The notes: generated by a model from the sequence alone, not told the origin. A DNA stretch of 64,000 nucleotides from JALORV01 sp963712485 (GCA_963712485.1 CAVQID010000057.1:29657-93656), one strand, 5' to 3'. Numbered from the stretch's first letter, positions 48,209 to 57,164 are shown. Numbers and translations are program-made.

Positions 48209-48721
48209 CTACTGGGTACGAAGCAGCGCGATTTCGCGGCGCAGCGCGCCGACGTTGGTCTCGCCGCGCGCGATGTCTTCGCGCAGGCGCTGGATGCGCT
48301 CCTGGTAGAGCGCGAAGTTGCGCTCGTCACCGCGCCGCTCCGGCTCGCCATTGTTGAACTCGGCGCGCAGCCGCCCCAGGCGTTCCTCTTCGGCCCTCAG
48401 TTCGTCCTCGAGGATGCGACGACGATCGGTGTCGCGGGTGCGCTGCGTATCCCGATCGACGCGCGGAAACGAAGCCGGCGACACCGAAGCACGATCTTCC
48501 GCGCCCGTCTGACCGCGCGCGCCGGCCGGCAGCCTCGGCGCAGGCACCGAAAGCACCGGACCCACGTCCATCCGCTTGCAGCCCTTGCCCGTGCCGACGT
48601 TCTGGAACGATTTGTTGCCCTGATCGTCGACGCACATGAAGATGTCCGACGACTGCGCGAGCGCCGACCACGGTGCGGCAACCGCCACCGACAGTGCGAC
48701 CCCAGGCCAGAATCGATACAT
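48209..48721 (-). CDS. DUF4124 domain protein with C-terminal coiled coil
   Basis: 170 residues. Signal peptide (MYRFWPGVALSVAVAAPWSA), a DUF4124-like segment (FMCVDDQGNKSFQNVGTGKG), a Pro/Ala/Arg linker and a coiled coil rich in Glu/Arg (RILEDELRAEEERLGRLRAE). Such genes sit between glnA and ntrB in many betaproteobacteria, function unknown. GGGGGG lies 7 bases before ATG 48721, supporting this start over an ATG two codons upstream. Confidence 0.8.
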   Translation of the reverse strand: MYRFWPGVALSVAVAAPWSALAQSSDIFMCVDDQGNKSFQNVGTGKGCKRMDVGPVLSVPAPRLPAGARGQTGAEDRASVSPASFPRVDRDTQRTRDTDRRRILEDELRAEEERLGRLRAEFNNGEPERRGDERNFALYQERIQRLREDIARGETNVGALRREIALLRTQ

Positions 48722-48851
48722 CTGCATGCCCCCCACGAGACAGACCGGCCGCAGTGTAAGGCACCACTGCGCCAGGAATAGGGGCAAGTACAAGCTGATC
48801 GGGTGTCAGTTCGCGCATTCTGGGGACGTCAGGGTCATCCGGCTGCGGGGT

Positions 48852-48880
48852 TGAAGCAAACAGGGGCGGTTCCCCGCCCC
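48852..48880 (-). terminator. Hairpin after glnA
   Basis: A GGGGCGG / CCGCCCC stem with a GGAA loop begins about 25 bases after the glnA stop, followed by a mixed T-rich stretch. It is probably an intrinsic terminator that allows some read-through toward the downstream genes. Confidence 0.55.
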
Positions 48881-48905
48881 CGTTGCTCGCGAAGGCGCTG
48901 ACGCC

Positions 48906-50318
48906 TTACGAGCTGTAGTACATGTCGAACTCGACCGGATGCGTCGTCATCCGGAAGCGCGTGACTTCTTCCATCTTCAGCGCGATGTAGGCGTCGATCA
49001 TGTCGCTCGCGAAAACGCCGCCGCGCGTCAGGAATTCGCGATCCCGGTCGAGGTTTTCGAGCGCCTCGTCGAGCGACGCGCACGGATGCGGGATCTTGGC
49101 GGCCTCTTCAGGCTCCAGGTCGTACAGATTCTTGTCCATCGGCTCGCCCGGATGGATCTTGTTCTGCACGCCGTCGAGGCCAGCCATCAGCATGGCCGCG
49201 AATCCGAGGTACGGATTGCAGGTGGGATCGGGGAAGCGCACTTCGACACGGCGCCCCTTCGGGTTGCTGACGTACGGGATGCGGCACGAGGCCGAGCGAT
49301 TGCGCGCCGAGTACGCCAGGTTGATCGGCGCTTCAAAGCCCGGTACCAGACGCTTGTAGGAATTGGTACCCGGATTGGTGAACGCGTTCAGCGACTTGGC
49401 GTGCTTGATGATGCCGCCGATGTAGTACAGCGCGAAGTCCGACAGTCCTGCGTAGCCGTTGCCCGCGAACAGATTGGCGCCGTCCTTCCACACCGACTGG
49501 TGTACGTGCATGCCCGAGCCGTTGTCACCGACGACCGGCTTCGGCATGAACGTCGCCGTCTTGCCGTAGCTTGCCGCGACATTCCACACCGTGTACTTCA
49601 GGATCTGCAGCCAGTCGGCGCGCTTCACCAGCGTCGAGAACTTGGTGCCGATCTCGCACTGTCCCGGCGCCGCGACTTCGTGGTGGTGCACCTCGACTTC
49701 GACGCCCTGCTGCTCGAGCAGCAGGCACATCTCGGAGCGAATGTCCTGCAGCGAGTCGACCGGCGGGACCGGGAAGTAGCCGCCCTTGACCGGCGGGCGA
49801 TGTGCCAGGTTGCCGGCTTCGTACTCGAGTCCGGTCGACCATGGTGCTTCTTCGGACTTGATACGGACATGGCAGCCCGACATGTCGACATTCCACGTGA
49901 CGCCGTCGAAGATGAAGAATTCCGGTTCGGGTCCGAAGTAGGCCGTGTCACCCAGGCCCGTCGACTTCAGGTAAGCCTCGGCGCGCTTCGCGAGCGAGCG
50001 CGGGTCACGGTCGTAGCCCTTGCCGGTCGACGGCTCGATGACGTCGCAGGTGATGATCAGCGTGTTCTCTTCGCGGAACGGATCCATGCGAGCCGTCGTC
50101 GGATCCGGCATCAACAGCATGTCGGAGGCTTCGATGCCCTTCCAGCCACCGATCGACGAGCCGTCGAACGCGTGGCCCTGCTCGAACTTGTCTTCTTCGA
50201 AGGCCTTGGCGGGGACTGAGACGTGCTGCTCCTTGCCCTTCGTGTCGGTAAACCGCAGATCAACGAACAGTGCCTCGTTGTCCGTGATCATCTTCATGAC
50301 GTCTTTGGCCGTGGCCAT
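48906..50318 (-). CDS. glnA: Glutamine synthetase type I
   Basis: 470 residues, the normal length. Landmarks: the N-terminal MFVDLRF-like region (ALFVDLRFTDTKGKEQHVSV), FDGSSIGGW, the metal-binding YFGPEPEFFIFD, the catalytic loop GDNGSGMHVHQSVWKDG, and the adenylylation Tyr in KNLYDLEPEEAAKI. It makes glutamine from glutamate and ammonia and is regulated by adenylylation. It has a sigma-54 promoter and NtrC sites upstream, and the ntrB-ntrC genes follow on the same strand. Confidence 0.97.
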   Translation of the reverse strand: MATAKDVMKMITDNEALFVDLRFTDTKGKEQHVSVPAKAFEEDKFEQGHAFDGSSIGGWKGIEASDMLLMPDPTTARMDPFREENTLIITCDVIEPSTGKGYDRDPRSLAKRAEAYLKSTGLGDTAYFGPEPEFFIFDGVTWNVDMSGCHVRIKSEEAPWSTGLEYEAGNLAHRPPVKGGYFPVPPVDSLQDIRSEMCLLLEQQGVEVEVHHHEVAAPGQCEIGTKFSTLVKRADWLQILKYTVWNVAASYGKTATFMPKPVVGDNGSGMHVHQSVWKDGANLFAGNGYAGLSDFALYYIGGIIKHAKSLNAFTNPGTNSYKRLVPGFEAPINLAYSARNRSASCRIPYVSNPKGRRVEVRFPDPTCNPYLGFAAMLMAGLDGVQNKIHPGEPMDKNLYDLEPEEAAKIPHPCASLDEALENLDRDREFLTRGGVFASDMIDAYIALKMEEVTRFRMTTHPVEFDMYYSS

Positions 50319-50399
50319 TCTTTCTCCTCAATCGCTCGTGGTTGAAAACGATCCCCAAGCCGGGCTCCTGGGACCCCTCGGGAACTGGTGCAGCGCAAC

Positions 50400-50415
50400 G
50401 CAGGAACTATGCCAA
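50400..50415 (-). promoter_or_regulatory. Sigma-54 promoter of glnA
   Basis: On the minus strand TTGGCATAGTTCCTGC. The GG (50413-50412) and GC (50401-50400) dinucleotides are separated by exactly 10 bases, the RpoN spacing. Predicted start is near 50388, giving a leader of about 70 bases. Confidence 0.82.
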
Positions 50416-50439
50416 ATGCGCGCAGACGGCCTTTGACCC

Positions 50440-50456
50440 TGCACTAGCCTTGTGCG
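50440..50456. promoter_or_regulatory. NtrC binding site, promoter-proximal
   Basis: TGCAC-N7-GTGCG, close to the NtrC consensus TGCAC-N7-GTGCA. It is centred about 60 bases upstream of the predicted glnA start. Confidence 0.6.
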
Positions 50457-50532
50457 ACGCCGGTTTAAACAGCGCATGGCGGACGTCAGAACGAGCAGAA
50501 AGGATCAGCGACAGCACCGCGAACACGCATTA

Positions 50533-50549
50533 TGCGCCATCGTAGTGCG
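50533..50549. promoter_or_regulatory. NtrC enhancer site 1 of glnA
   Basis: TGCGC-N7-GTGCG, centred about 153 bases upstream of the predicted start. It is paired with the site at 50554-50570, 21 bp apart centre to centre, about two helical turns. Confidence 0.65.
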
Positions 50550-50553
50550 CCTC

Positions 50554-50570
50554 CGCACCATGCAAGTGCA
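50554..50570. promoter_or_regulatory. NtrC enhancer site 2 of glnA
   Basis: CGCAC-N7-GTGCA, centred about 174 bases upstream of the predicted start, at the 3' end of hemW. Two tandem dyads in phase are the classical arrangement for NtrC oligomer binding and DNA looping. Confidence 0.65.
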
Positions 50571-50571
50571 T

Positions 50572-51804
50572 TCATCGCGATGGTAGAAACAGGCTCTGCA
50601 GGTCGCTCAGAAATCGGGCGCCGAGGGGGGTCGGGCGCCAGTACGCATGGTCTGCGGTCAACAGTCCGCGCCGTTCAGCCTCGACAAGCCCATGTTCGAT
50701 CGCACCTGGGGGCAGGCCGGTGCGTTCGACGAACCAGGCGGCGGGTACGCCATCGAGCAGTCGCATCGCATTCAGCATGAACTCGAACGGCAAGTCGGCG
50801 CGCTCGACCTCAAGACTTTCGGCGAGAAAGTCGCCGCGTTGCGCCCGCTGCAGATAGCTCGCGGGGCTGCGGTAGCGCACCTGCCGCACGATGCGATGCG
50901 GAAAGGACAGCTTCGAATGCGCCCCCGGCCCGACGCCGAGGTAGTCGCCGAAGCCCCAGTAGTTGAGGTTATGCCTGCAGGTGCGGCCGGGCTGCGCATA
51001 AGCCGACACCTCGTAGTGCCGGTAGCCGGCTTCAGCCGTACGCGTTTCGATCCAGTCCTGCATGGCGGCCGCGGTGTCGTCGTCCGGAAGTCGCGGCGGA
51101 TGCTTGGCAAAGACGGTGTTGGGCTCGAGCGTGAGCTGATACAGCGACAGATGCGGCGGCGCGAGGACGAGCGCCTGCTCGACGTCGCGCTGAGCCCCTT
51201 TCAGGCTCTGCTGCGGCAGTCCGTACATCAGGTCGAGGTTGAAGTTGTCGAAGTGGCGCTGTGCCACATCGATCGCCGCCAACGCCTGGCGCCGGTCGTG
51301 GATGCGCCCGAGCGCCCGCAGCCTGGTGTCGTCGAACGACTGCACGCCGATCGATAGCCGGTTCACGCCGGACGCGCGGTAGGAGGCAAAGCGCCCGGCC
51401 TCGACCGTGCCGGGGTTCGCCTCCAGCGTGATTTCGCAGTCGGCTTCGAGCGTCAGCAGCGCGCGCACGTCGGACAGCAGCGTGTCGAGTCCGCCGGCGC
51501 TCAGCAGGCTCGGCGTGCCGCCGCCAATGAACACGCTGATGATGCGTCGTCCCCAGATCAGCGGCAAAGCCGACTCGATATCCGCGCGCAGCGCGCGCAG
51601 ATAGTCGGCCTCCGGAATGGCGGCGGCCCCACCTTCGGGCTCGTGCGAATTGAAATCGCAGTACGGACACTTGCGCACGCACCACGGGAAGTGCACGTAA
51701 AGCGACAGCGGGGGCAGCGCCGGCAGATTCAGCGTCCCGGGTCGCAGATAGGCCGAGACATCCGCGGGCGCAGCGCCCGCTGGCGCGATCGGGATCACGC
51801 CCAT
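50572..51804 (-). CDS. hemW: Radical SAM heme chaperone HemW
   Basis: 410 residues. The radical SAM cluster motif is CVRKCPYC (in YVHFPWCVRKCPYCDFNSHE). GGGTPSLL and SIGVQSF are the SAM-binding motifs, and YLGVGPGAHSKL and the C-terminal HTH-like region fit HemW rather than HemN, which carries an extra N-terminal Cys arrangement. It inserts heme into respiratory enzymes. It ends within 2 bases of the glnA enhancer and follows rdgB on the same strand. Confidence 0.93.
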   Translation of the reverse strand: MGVIPIAPAGAAPADVSAYLRPGTLNLPALPPLSLYVHFPWCVRKCPYCDFNSHEPEGGAAAIPEADYLRALRADIESALPLIWGRRIISVFIGGGTPSLLSAGGLDTLLSDVRALLTLEADCEITLEANPGTVEAGRFASYRASGVNRLSIGVQSFDDTRLRALGRIHDRRQALAAIDVAQRHFDNFNLDLMYGLPQQSLKGAQRDVEQALVLAPPHLSLYQLTLEPNTVFAKHPPRLPDDDTAAAMQDWIETRTAEAGYRHYEVSAYAQPGRTCRHNLNYWGFGDYLGVGPGAHSKLSFPHRIVRQVRYRSPASYLQRAQRGDFLAESLEVERADLPFEFMLNAMRLLDGVPAAWFVERTGLPPGAIEHGLVEAERRGLLTADHAYWRPTPLGARFLSDLQSLFLPSR

Positions 51805-51819
51805 CTGCAGCCGGCTCCG

Positions 51820-52413
51820 CTAGCGCCACGCGGCCAGCCGCTGCGCCAGTTCACGCAAGGCCAGGCCGCGATGACTGATGCGGTTCTTCTCTTCGGCTGC
51901 GAGTTCCGCGGCGCTGCAGCCGACCTCAGGCACGAAGAACAGCGGGTCATAGCCGAATCCACCCGTGCCGCGCGGAGCGCGCAGTATCTGCCCATGCCAC
52001 CGGGCATCCGCAACCAGCGGCTCCGGATCGTCGGCCGCGCGCACGGCCACCAGCACACAGACATAGTGGCCGCGCCGGTCGGCGACGTCGGCCAGCCGCC
52101 GCAGCAGTTCCGCGTTGTTGGCCGCGTCATCGCCCTTGCCGCCGGCAAAGCGCGCAGAGTGCACCCCCGGCGCGCCATCGAGCGCCTGCACGCACAGACC
52201 CGAATCATCGGCGAGCGCCGGCAGTCCGCTTCGGCCGGCGGCGTGGCGCGCTTTCGCCAGCGCGTTCTCGACGAACGTCAGGTGCGGCTCCTCGGCGGCA
52301 TCGATGCCCAGTTCGCGCTGCGGGATCACCTCGAAGTCGAGCCCGGCCAGCAGCGCACGGAACTCGCGCAGCTTGCCGTCATTCGACGACGCCAGGACGA
52401 TGCGTCGAGTCAT
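51820..52413 (-). CDS. rdgB: XTP/dITP pyrophosphatase (RdgB/HAM1)
   Basis: 197 residues. ASSNDGKLREFRALL at the N-terminus, then GLPALADDSGLCVQALDGAP, GVHSARFAG, and GTGGFGYDPLFFVPE in the C-terminal half. It removes non-canonical purine triphosphates from the nucleotide pool. It follows rph by 49 bp and precedes hemW by 15 bp. Confidence 0.96.
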   Translation of the reverse strand: MTRRIVLASSNDGKLREFRALLAGLDFEVIPQRELGIDAAEEPHLTFVENALAKARHAAGRSGLPALADDSGLCVQALDGAPGVHSARFAGGKGDDAANNAELLRRLADVADRRGHYVCVLVAVRAADDPEPLVADARWHGQILRAPRGTGGFGYDPLFFVPEVGCSAAELAAEEKNRISHRGLALRELAQRLAAWR

Positions 52414-52462
52414 CGAAGCGACGAACGACGCGGGTGGATTTCGACGTCGCGGGCGCGCGGAT

Positions 52463-53207
52463 TCATGCCTCGTCGAGGGCGTGCTTCTGGGCCGCGACCA
52501 GTTCGGCGATGCCCTTGCGGGCCAACGCCATCATGTCGGTCATCTGTGCGTCGGTGAACGGCTCGCCTTCCGCCGTTCCCTGGATTTCCACGAAACGGCC
52601 GCGTCCGGTCATCACGACGTTCATGTCGGTGTCGCACTGCGAGTCCTCGGCGTAATCGAGGTCGAGGATAGCGCCCGACCCAAGAACGCCGACCGACACC
52701 GCCGCGACGTGATCGCGCACCGGCAGGTTCTCGATCATGCCGCGCTCGCGCAGCCAGCGCGCCGCGTCCACCGCGGCGACATAACCGCCGGTGATGGCCG
52801 CGGTGCGTGTGCCGCCGTCGGCCTGGATCACGTCGCAGTCGATGTGCAACGTGCGCTCGCCCAGCAGGCGAAGGTCGAAGACGGCGCGCAGACTGCGGCC
52901 GATCAGGCGCTGGATCTCATGCGTGCGGCCGCTCTGTTTGCCGCGCGCGGCTTCGCGATCGCTGCGGGTGTTAGTTGCACGAGGCAGCATGCCGTACTCG
53001 GCAGTGAGCCAGCCCTCGCCCTTGCCCTTGAGGAAGGGTGGCACGCGTTCCTCGACGCTGGCGGTGCAGAGCACGCGGGTATCGCCGAACTCGACGAGTA
53101 CGGAGCCCTTCGGCGTGTTTGGTGTAGCGACGGGTCAGGCGCACCGGGCGAAGCTCGTCGGGGCGACGGCCGCTCGGTCGCGGCGCAATCGTTGCAGGCG
53201 GGGTCAT
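52463..53207 (-). CDS. rph: Ribonuclease PH, interrupted by a +1 frameshift
   Basis: Two frames join into a protein of about 247 residues, the usual length. The N-terminal part from ATG 53207 (DELRPVRLTRRYTKHAEG) is followed after the shift near 53110 by VLVEFGDTRVLCTASVEERV, YGMLPRATNTRSDREAARGK and QADGGTRTAAITGGYVAA. The shift is one extra G in GAAGGGCTCC. Without it the frame reads AEGSVLVEFGD. It trims tRNA 3' ends by phosphorolysis. Confidence 0.9.
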
Positions 53208-53286
53208 GCGGGCTCACAGGCAAGGAAACGACCGCAAGGCTACCGCAGGCCGGCGACGCGACCGCCGACCGCCCGATTGACGCCGT

Positions 53287-54225
53287 TTACTTGCTGACGA
53301 GTTTGGACGAGCGCTGGATGGCCTTCTGGATCTCAGCCACCGCGTCGTCGATCTGGTCTTCGGACAGTTCTTCGTCGGCCGCGGGCTCACCGTGGCGCGG
53401 CATCTGGATCGTTGACGCCACCGTGCCCTCCGGGATCAGCAACGTTGAGACCGGATCCTCGGTCGGTGGCACCATCTCCACCGATTCGGTGCCGGCCCAG
53501 GTCATGGCGATCGCCGTGCAGTTGTCGGCCTCGGGGCCGCTCAATTCCAGCGCGAGTTCCATCAGTTCCGGCACTGCGCGCATGACGGTCTTGCCGGTGA
53601 ACGCTTCAGCCACCTGCCGGTCGCTGAGCGCGCCCCACAGGCCATCCGAGCAAAGCAGCACCGTGTCGCCGTTGCGCAAGGCGAAAGGCCGGCTCACCTC
53701 GACGGTGGGCGCGACGTAGGCACCGATGCAGTTGAAAATGCGGTTGCGCTCCGGGTGGTCCTTCGCGTCTTCCGGCCGGATCAGCCCGGAGGCGACGAGG
53801 TGATGCACACGCGAGTGATCGATCGTGCGCTCGAGGATGCGGCCACCGCGGATCAGGTACAGGCGCGAGTCACCGACGTGCGCCCAGATGGCGACACCCT
53901 GCTGGACGATGCACGCCACCAGCGTCGTGCGCGGGGCTTCGGGCAGGCTGTGTTCGGCCCGATAACGGTGCAACTCGCGATGCGCGGCCAGCACCGATTC
54001 CTCGAGGAAGCGCGCCGGGTCGGGCAAGATGGGCTTGGCATCGCGCTGGTAGATCGATGCGACCGTCTGCAACGTCAGCTGCGAAGCCACTTCGCCGCGC
54101 GCATGCCCGCCCATGCCGTCCGCCACCAGGATCAGCATCGAGTCGCGCGTGTACAGGTACCCCATGCGGTCCTGATTGACGCGCCGCCCGCCTTTCTTGC
54201 TTTCCTGGTAGACGGAAAAACGCAT
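53287..54225 (-). CDS. PP2C-family protein phosphatase
   Basis: 312 residues from ATG 54225. Motifs in order: RRVNQDRMGY, LILVADGMGGHARGEVASQ, IWAHVGDSRLYLIRGG, VLLCSDGLWGALSD, DNCTAIAM. The acidic residues that hold the two metal ions are all present. GAGGAG precedes the ATG. A Ser/Thr kinase gene lies upstream on the same strand, separated by a strong terminator, so the pair can act on the same substrates but is not simply co-transcribed. Confidence 0.92.
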   Translation of the reverse strand: MRFSVYQESKKGGRRVNQDRMGYLYTRDSMLILVADGMGGHARGEVASQLTLQTVASIYQRDAKPILPDPARFLEESVLAAHRELHRYRAEHSLPEAPRTTLVACIVQQGVAIWAHVGDSRLYLIRGGRILERTIDHSRVHHLVASGLIRPEDAKDHPERNRIFNCIGAYVAPTVEVSRPFALRNGDTVLLCSDGLWGALSDRQVAEAFTGKTVMRAVPELMELALELSGPEADNCTAIAMTWAGTESVEMVPPTEDPVSTLLIPEGTVASTIQMPRHGEPAADEELSEDQIDDAVAEIQKAIQRSSKLVSK

Positions 54226-54233
54226 CAGCGCTC

Positions 54234-54321
54234 CTCGTGTACGCGACCGCTGGCGCGGTCGCACGTGCACTCGTCGCGACTAGTCAGGCGGGCGAGCTTC
54301 GGGCGGCCGGGCGCCCGCCCG
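54234..54321 (+). repeat. 88-bp structured repeat, copy A
   Basis: Same layout as 57165-57252: a stem GCGACCGC-TGGC-GCGGTCGC (54243-54262), a conserved linker ACGTGCACTCG, a second region with the palindrome GACTAGTC, then a GC stem (CGGGCGG / CCGCCCG). The first stem in copy B is GCGATTGC-TGC-GCAATCGC, with both arms changed in concert. Copy A overlaps the ribosome site side of the PP2C gene. It is a candidate mobile or regulatory RNA/DNA element. Confidence 0.7.
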
Positions 54322-54392
54322 CAGTGCAACTGCACAAGCGGAGGCGCCATACCAGAAAGCAGACAGTGCCAGCTCTTTGCGCCGTTGTAATG

Positions 54393-54425
54393 AAAAAAAT
54401 CGACTGGCTCCGCCAGCGATTTTTT
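54393..54425. terminator. Bidirectional terminator between kinase and phosphatase genes
   Basis: AAAAAAATCG-A-CTGGC-TCC-GCCAG-CGATTTTTT: a near-perfect stem with A- and T-runs on both sides. It ends the kinase transcript before the phosphatase gene. Confidence 0.88.
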
Positions 54426-54433
54426 CTGATCGA

Positions 54434-54465
54434 CCGCAGAAAAGTAGGTTTGCACTTTTCTGCGG
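54434..54465. terminator. Perfect 12-bp hairpin after kinase gene
   Basis: CCGCAGAAAAGT (54434-54445) pairs with ACTTTTCTGCGG (54454-54465), loop of 8. It lies 5 bases after the kinase stop and is followed by the second terminator, so this end is double. It may act as a backup terminator. Confidence 0.6.
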
Positions 54466-54470
54466 CGGCC

Positions 54471-55466
54471 CTAAAACCACGTGATGTTGTGATCCTTCAT
54501 GAACCGCGTCAGACGGTCCTGAAGGCCGCGCCAGCGGGCGCCGGTGCGTTCCATGACCGAGAATTCGGGGCGCTCGGGCACGTTCTGCAGCAGTTCCTTT
54601 TGCACCGCATAGACAGTCTGCGGGCGCTCCAGCGAGTTGAGGCGCAGGCAGCGCTCGACCATCGAGATCAGCTGGTTCGAGTACAGGCCGCGGAACGAAC
54701 GCAGCGCCGTCGGCATCTTGTCTTCCTTGAGGCGCTGGTCGGCCTCCTGCGGCGGCATGCCGGACATGCACGCGTAAATGCATGAGCCGATCGAATAGAC
54801 GTCAGTCCAAGGGCCCAGCTCGGCGTCGCGTTTGTACAGCTCCGGCGCCGCAAAGCCCGGCGTGTACATCGGGTAGGTCTTGCTGATGTCCCGCTGCAGT
54901 GTCTGACGGGCCGCACCGAAGTCGAGCAGGATCGGTGTGCCGTCCATGCGCAGGTAGACGTTGGCGGGCTTCACGTCGAGGTGCAGCAGGCGGTTCGAGT
55001 GCACCTCGCGCAGCCCATTCATCACTTGGGCAAACACGCGGCGGACGAAGCGCTCGGACAGGACGTCCTTCTGGTCCTTGTTGCGGTTGCGCAGGATGTG
55101 TTCCTGCAGCGAGCGTCCGGACTCGTAGTTCATCACCATGTACACCGTGTCGTTCGAGCGGAAAAAGTTGATGACTCGAACGATGTTCGGGTGATAAATC
55201 GACGCCAGCGCCCGTCCTTCCTCGAAGAAGCACTTGAGGCCGATGCGGTAGGTGTTCAGGTTCTCCGGCGCGACATAAGGCGAGAGTTCGCCCGGCTTGC
55301 GCTGCGCCAGTGCGGCCGGCATGTACTCCTTGATGGCAACCGAGTTGCCGTTTTCGTCCGTCGCGAGGTACACGATGGAGAAGCCGCCGCTGGATATCTT
55401 CTTTACAATGCGGTAGCCGCCGACTTCAAGGCCTTCGGGCAAAGATGCGTTGGTCTGCGCCGGCAT
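54471..55466 (-). CDS. Serine/threonine protein kinase
   Basis: 331 residues from ATG 55466. The kinase core has the Gly loop YRIVKKISSGGFSIVYLA, the ATP Lys in VAIKEYMPAA, the catalytic loop LLHLDVKPANVYLR (HLD in place of HRD), DFG in LLDFGAAR, and APE-type GFAAPELYK. No extra domain or transmembrane helix follows. Its likely counterpart is the PP2C gene 246 bp away. HLD in place of HRD is a conservative change often seen in bacterial Hanks-type kinases. GTG 55472 is an alternative start. Confidence 0.92.
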   Translation of the reverse strand: MPAQTNASLPEGLEVGGYRIVKKISSGGFSIVYLATDENGNSVAIKEYMPAALAQRKPGELSPYVAPENLNTYRIGLKCFFEEGRALASIYHPNIVRVINFFRSNDTVYMVMNYESGRSLQEHILRNRNKDQKDVLSERFVRRVFAQVMNGLREVHSNRLLHLDVKPANVYLRMDGTPILLDFGAARQTLQRDISKTYPMYTPGFAAPELYKRDAELGPWTDVYSIGSCIYACMSGMPPQEADQRLKEDKMPTALRSFRGLYSNQLISMVERCLRLNSLERPQTVYAVQKELLQNVPERPEFSVMERTGARWRGLQDRLTRFMKDHNITWF

Positions 55467-55599
55467 GAGCACTGCTGCGTGAAAAGATCGGGGCGATTCT
55501 AACGAAAAGGGTCTCGCGTCCCGTAGCCTCCATAAGGCTAGAAAAGTCCGTCATACCGGGGTTTCGATTGTTGGTCTCCGCCATCTTCCGAGCGACAGC

Positions 55600-56502
55600 A
55601 TGAAACCCGTCGCCAGCATGACCGGCTTCGCGGTCGCCAGCCGGCCGAGTGTCCTCGGGCCCGTGACGCTCGAACTGAAGTCGGTCAACTCACGATTCCT
55701 CGATCTTTCGGTCCGCTATCCGGATGAACTCCGCAGCGTCGAGCCGGCGTTGCGTGAGGCCATCAGCGCACGTGTCAATCGCGGCAAGATGGAGTGTCGA
55801 CTCGCAATCAGCCGCGTCGGTAGCGACACCGGCGCCGGCATCAATGCCGCCGCGCTGGAGCGCCTGCAGCGACTGGCGCAAGAGGTCACGGCAGCAGTGC
55901 CCGGCACTGCGCCGCTCACCACCGCCGAAGTGCTGGCCTGGCCCGGCGTCGTCGATGCGCCGGTGGCCGATCCCGAGGCGCTGCGCGGTGCGGTCCTCGA
56001 CGCGCTCGCTGAAGCACTCGATGCGCTGGCCGCCTCACGTCAGCGCGAAGGCGCGGCGTTGCGCGACCTGCTGCGCATTCACTGCGATGCGATCGATGCG
56101 ATTGCCGCGCAGGTCAAGGCGCGCGCACCCGAACTGCTCGCGGCCGTGGAACGCAAGCTGGTCGAGCGCCTGGAACAGGCGCTCGGGCGCGCGCTGGCGG
56201 ACGCCTCCAGCCTCACCCGTGAGGAGGTCGGCGACCGCATCCGCCAGGAAGTGACCCTGTATGGCCTGCGCATGGATGTCGATGAGGAAATCAAGCGCCT
56301 GACCACCCACGTGGGCGAAGTGCGCCGTGTCCTCGACGCCGGGGGTCCGGTCGGGCGCAGGCTTGACTTCCTGATGCAGGAACTCAACCGCGAAGCCAAC
56401 ACGCTCGGATCCAAGGCGGCAGCGATCGAGATGACGAATGCATCGGTCGAACTGAAGCTGCTGATCGAACAGATGCGCGAACAGATCCAGAACCTGGAAT
56501 GA
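55600..56502 (+). CDS. yicC: YicC family endoribonuclease
   Basis: 300 residues. N-terminal domain SMTGFAVASRPSVLGPVTLE, ELKSVNSRFLDLSVRYPDEL, and the DUF1732 C-terminal domain with TLYGLRMDVDEEIKRLTTHV, RRLDFLMQELNREANTLGSK, and LKLLIEQMREQIQNLE. YicC proteins are stress-linked RNases usually next to gmk, as here. The start overlaps no gene. The gmk ATG overlaps its stop (ATGA). Confidence 0.95.
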   Translation: MKPVASMTGFAVASRPSVLGPVTLELKSVNSRFLDLSVRYPDELRSVEPALREAISARVNRGKMECRLAISRVGSDTGAGINAAALERLQRLAQEVTAAVPGTAPLTTAEVLAWPGVVDAPVADPEALRGAVLDALAEALDALAASRQREGAALRDLLRIHCDAIDAIAAQVKARAPELLAAVERKLVERLEQALGRALADASSLTREEVGDRIRQEVTLYGLRMDVDEEIKRLTTHVGEVRRVLDAGGPVGRRLDFLMQELNREANTLGSKAAAIEMTNASVELKLLIEQMREQIQNLE

Positions 56503-57158
56503 CGCCGACCCAACCGACACCGTCCGCTGCACTGGATGCCGGCCAGGCCGGCAACGTGTTTCTCGTCGTGGCGCCCTCGGGCGCCGGCAAATCGACGCTG
56601 GTCAACGCCTTGCTGGAGCAAGACCCGGGAATTGCGCTCTCCGTGTCCCACACGACGCGCCCGCCGCGCCCGGGCGAAGTCGACGGACGCGAATATCACT
56701 TCGTTTCGGCCGATGAATTCATGCGCCTGCGCGCCGCCGGGGACTTTCTCGAAAGCGCCGAGGTCCACGGCAACTACTACGCGACCTCGCGCGTATGGAT
56801 CGAGCAACGCATCGGCGCCGGCACGGACGTCCTGCTGGAGATCGACTGGCAGGGCGCGCGCCAAGTGAAGGGCAGCTTCAATCACGCGGTCGGCATCTTC
56901 ATTCTTCCGCCGTCGATTGACGCGCTGGAGGCGCGCCTGCACAAGCGCGGCCAGGATGCGCCGGCAGTCATTACCCGCAGGCTGCTTGCGGCCGGCAGCG
57001 AGATCGCCCACGCGCCGGAGTTCGACTATGTCATCATCAACGAGGACTTCTCGGCCGCGCTCGCGCAGCTGACCGCGATCGTCACCGCCACACGGCTGCG
57101 CTACGGCAGCCAGGCGGCGCGGCACCACGAGCTCTTCGCGCAACTGGGGATCGCGTAG
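56499..57158 (+). CDS. gmk: Guanylate kinase
   Basis: 219 residues. P-loop APSGAGKSTLVNALL, SVSHTTRPPRPGEVDGREYH, FVSADEFMRLRAAGDFLESA, and the lid region. It phosphorylates GMP to GDP, a precursor of ppGpp, consistent with its position beside rpoZ and spoT. It is coupled to yicC by a 4-base overlap. Confidence 0.97.
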   Translation: MTPTQPTPSAALDAGQAGNVFLVVAPSGAGKSTLVNALLEQDPGIALSVSHTTRPPRPGEVDGREYHFVSADEFMRLRAAGDFLESAEVHGNYYATSRVWIEQRIGAGTDVLLEIDWQGARQVKGSFNHAVGIFILPPSIDALEARLHKRGQDAPAVITRRLLAAGSEIAHAPEFDYVIINEDFSAALAQLTAIVTATRLRYGSQAARHHELFAQLGIA

Positions 57159-57164
57159 GCGGGT

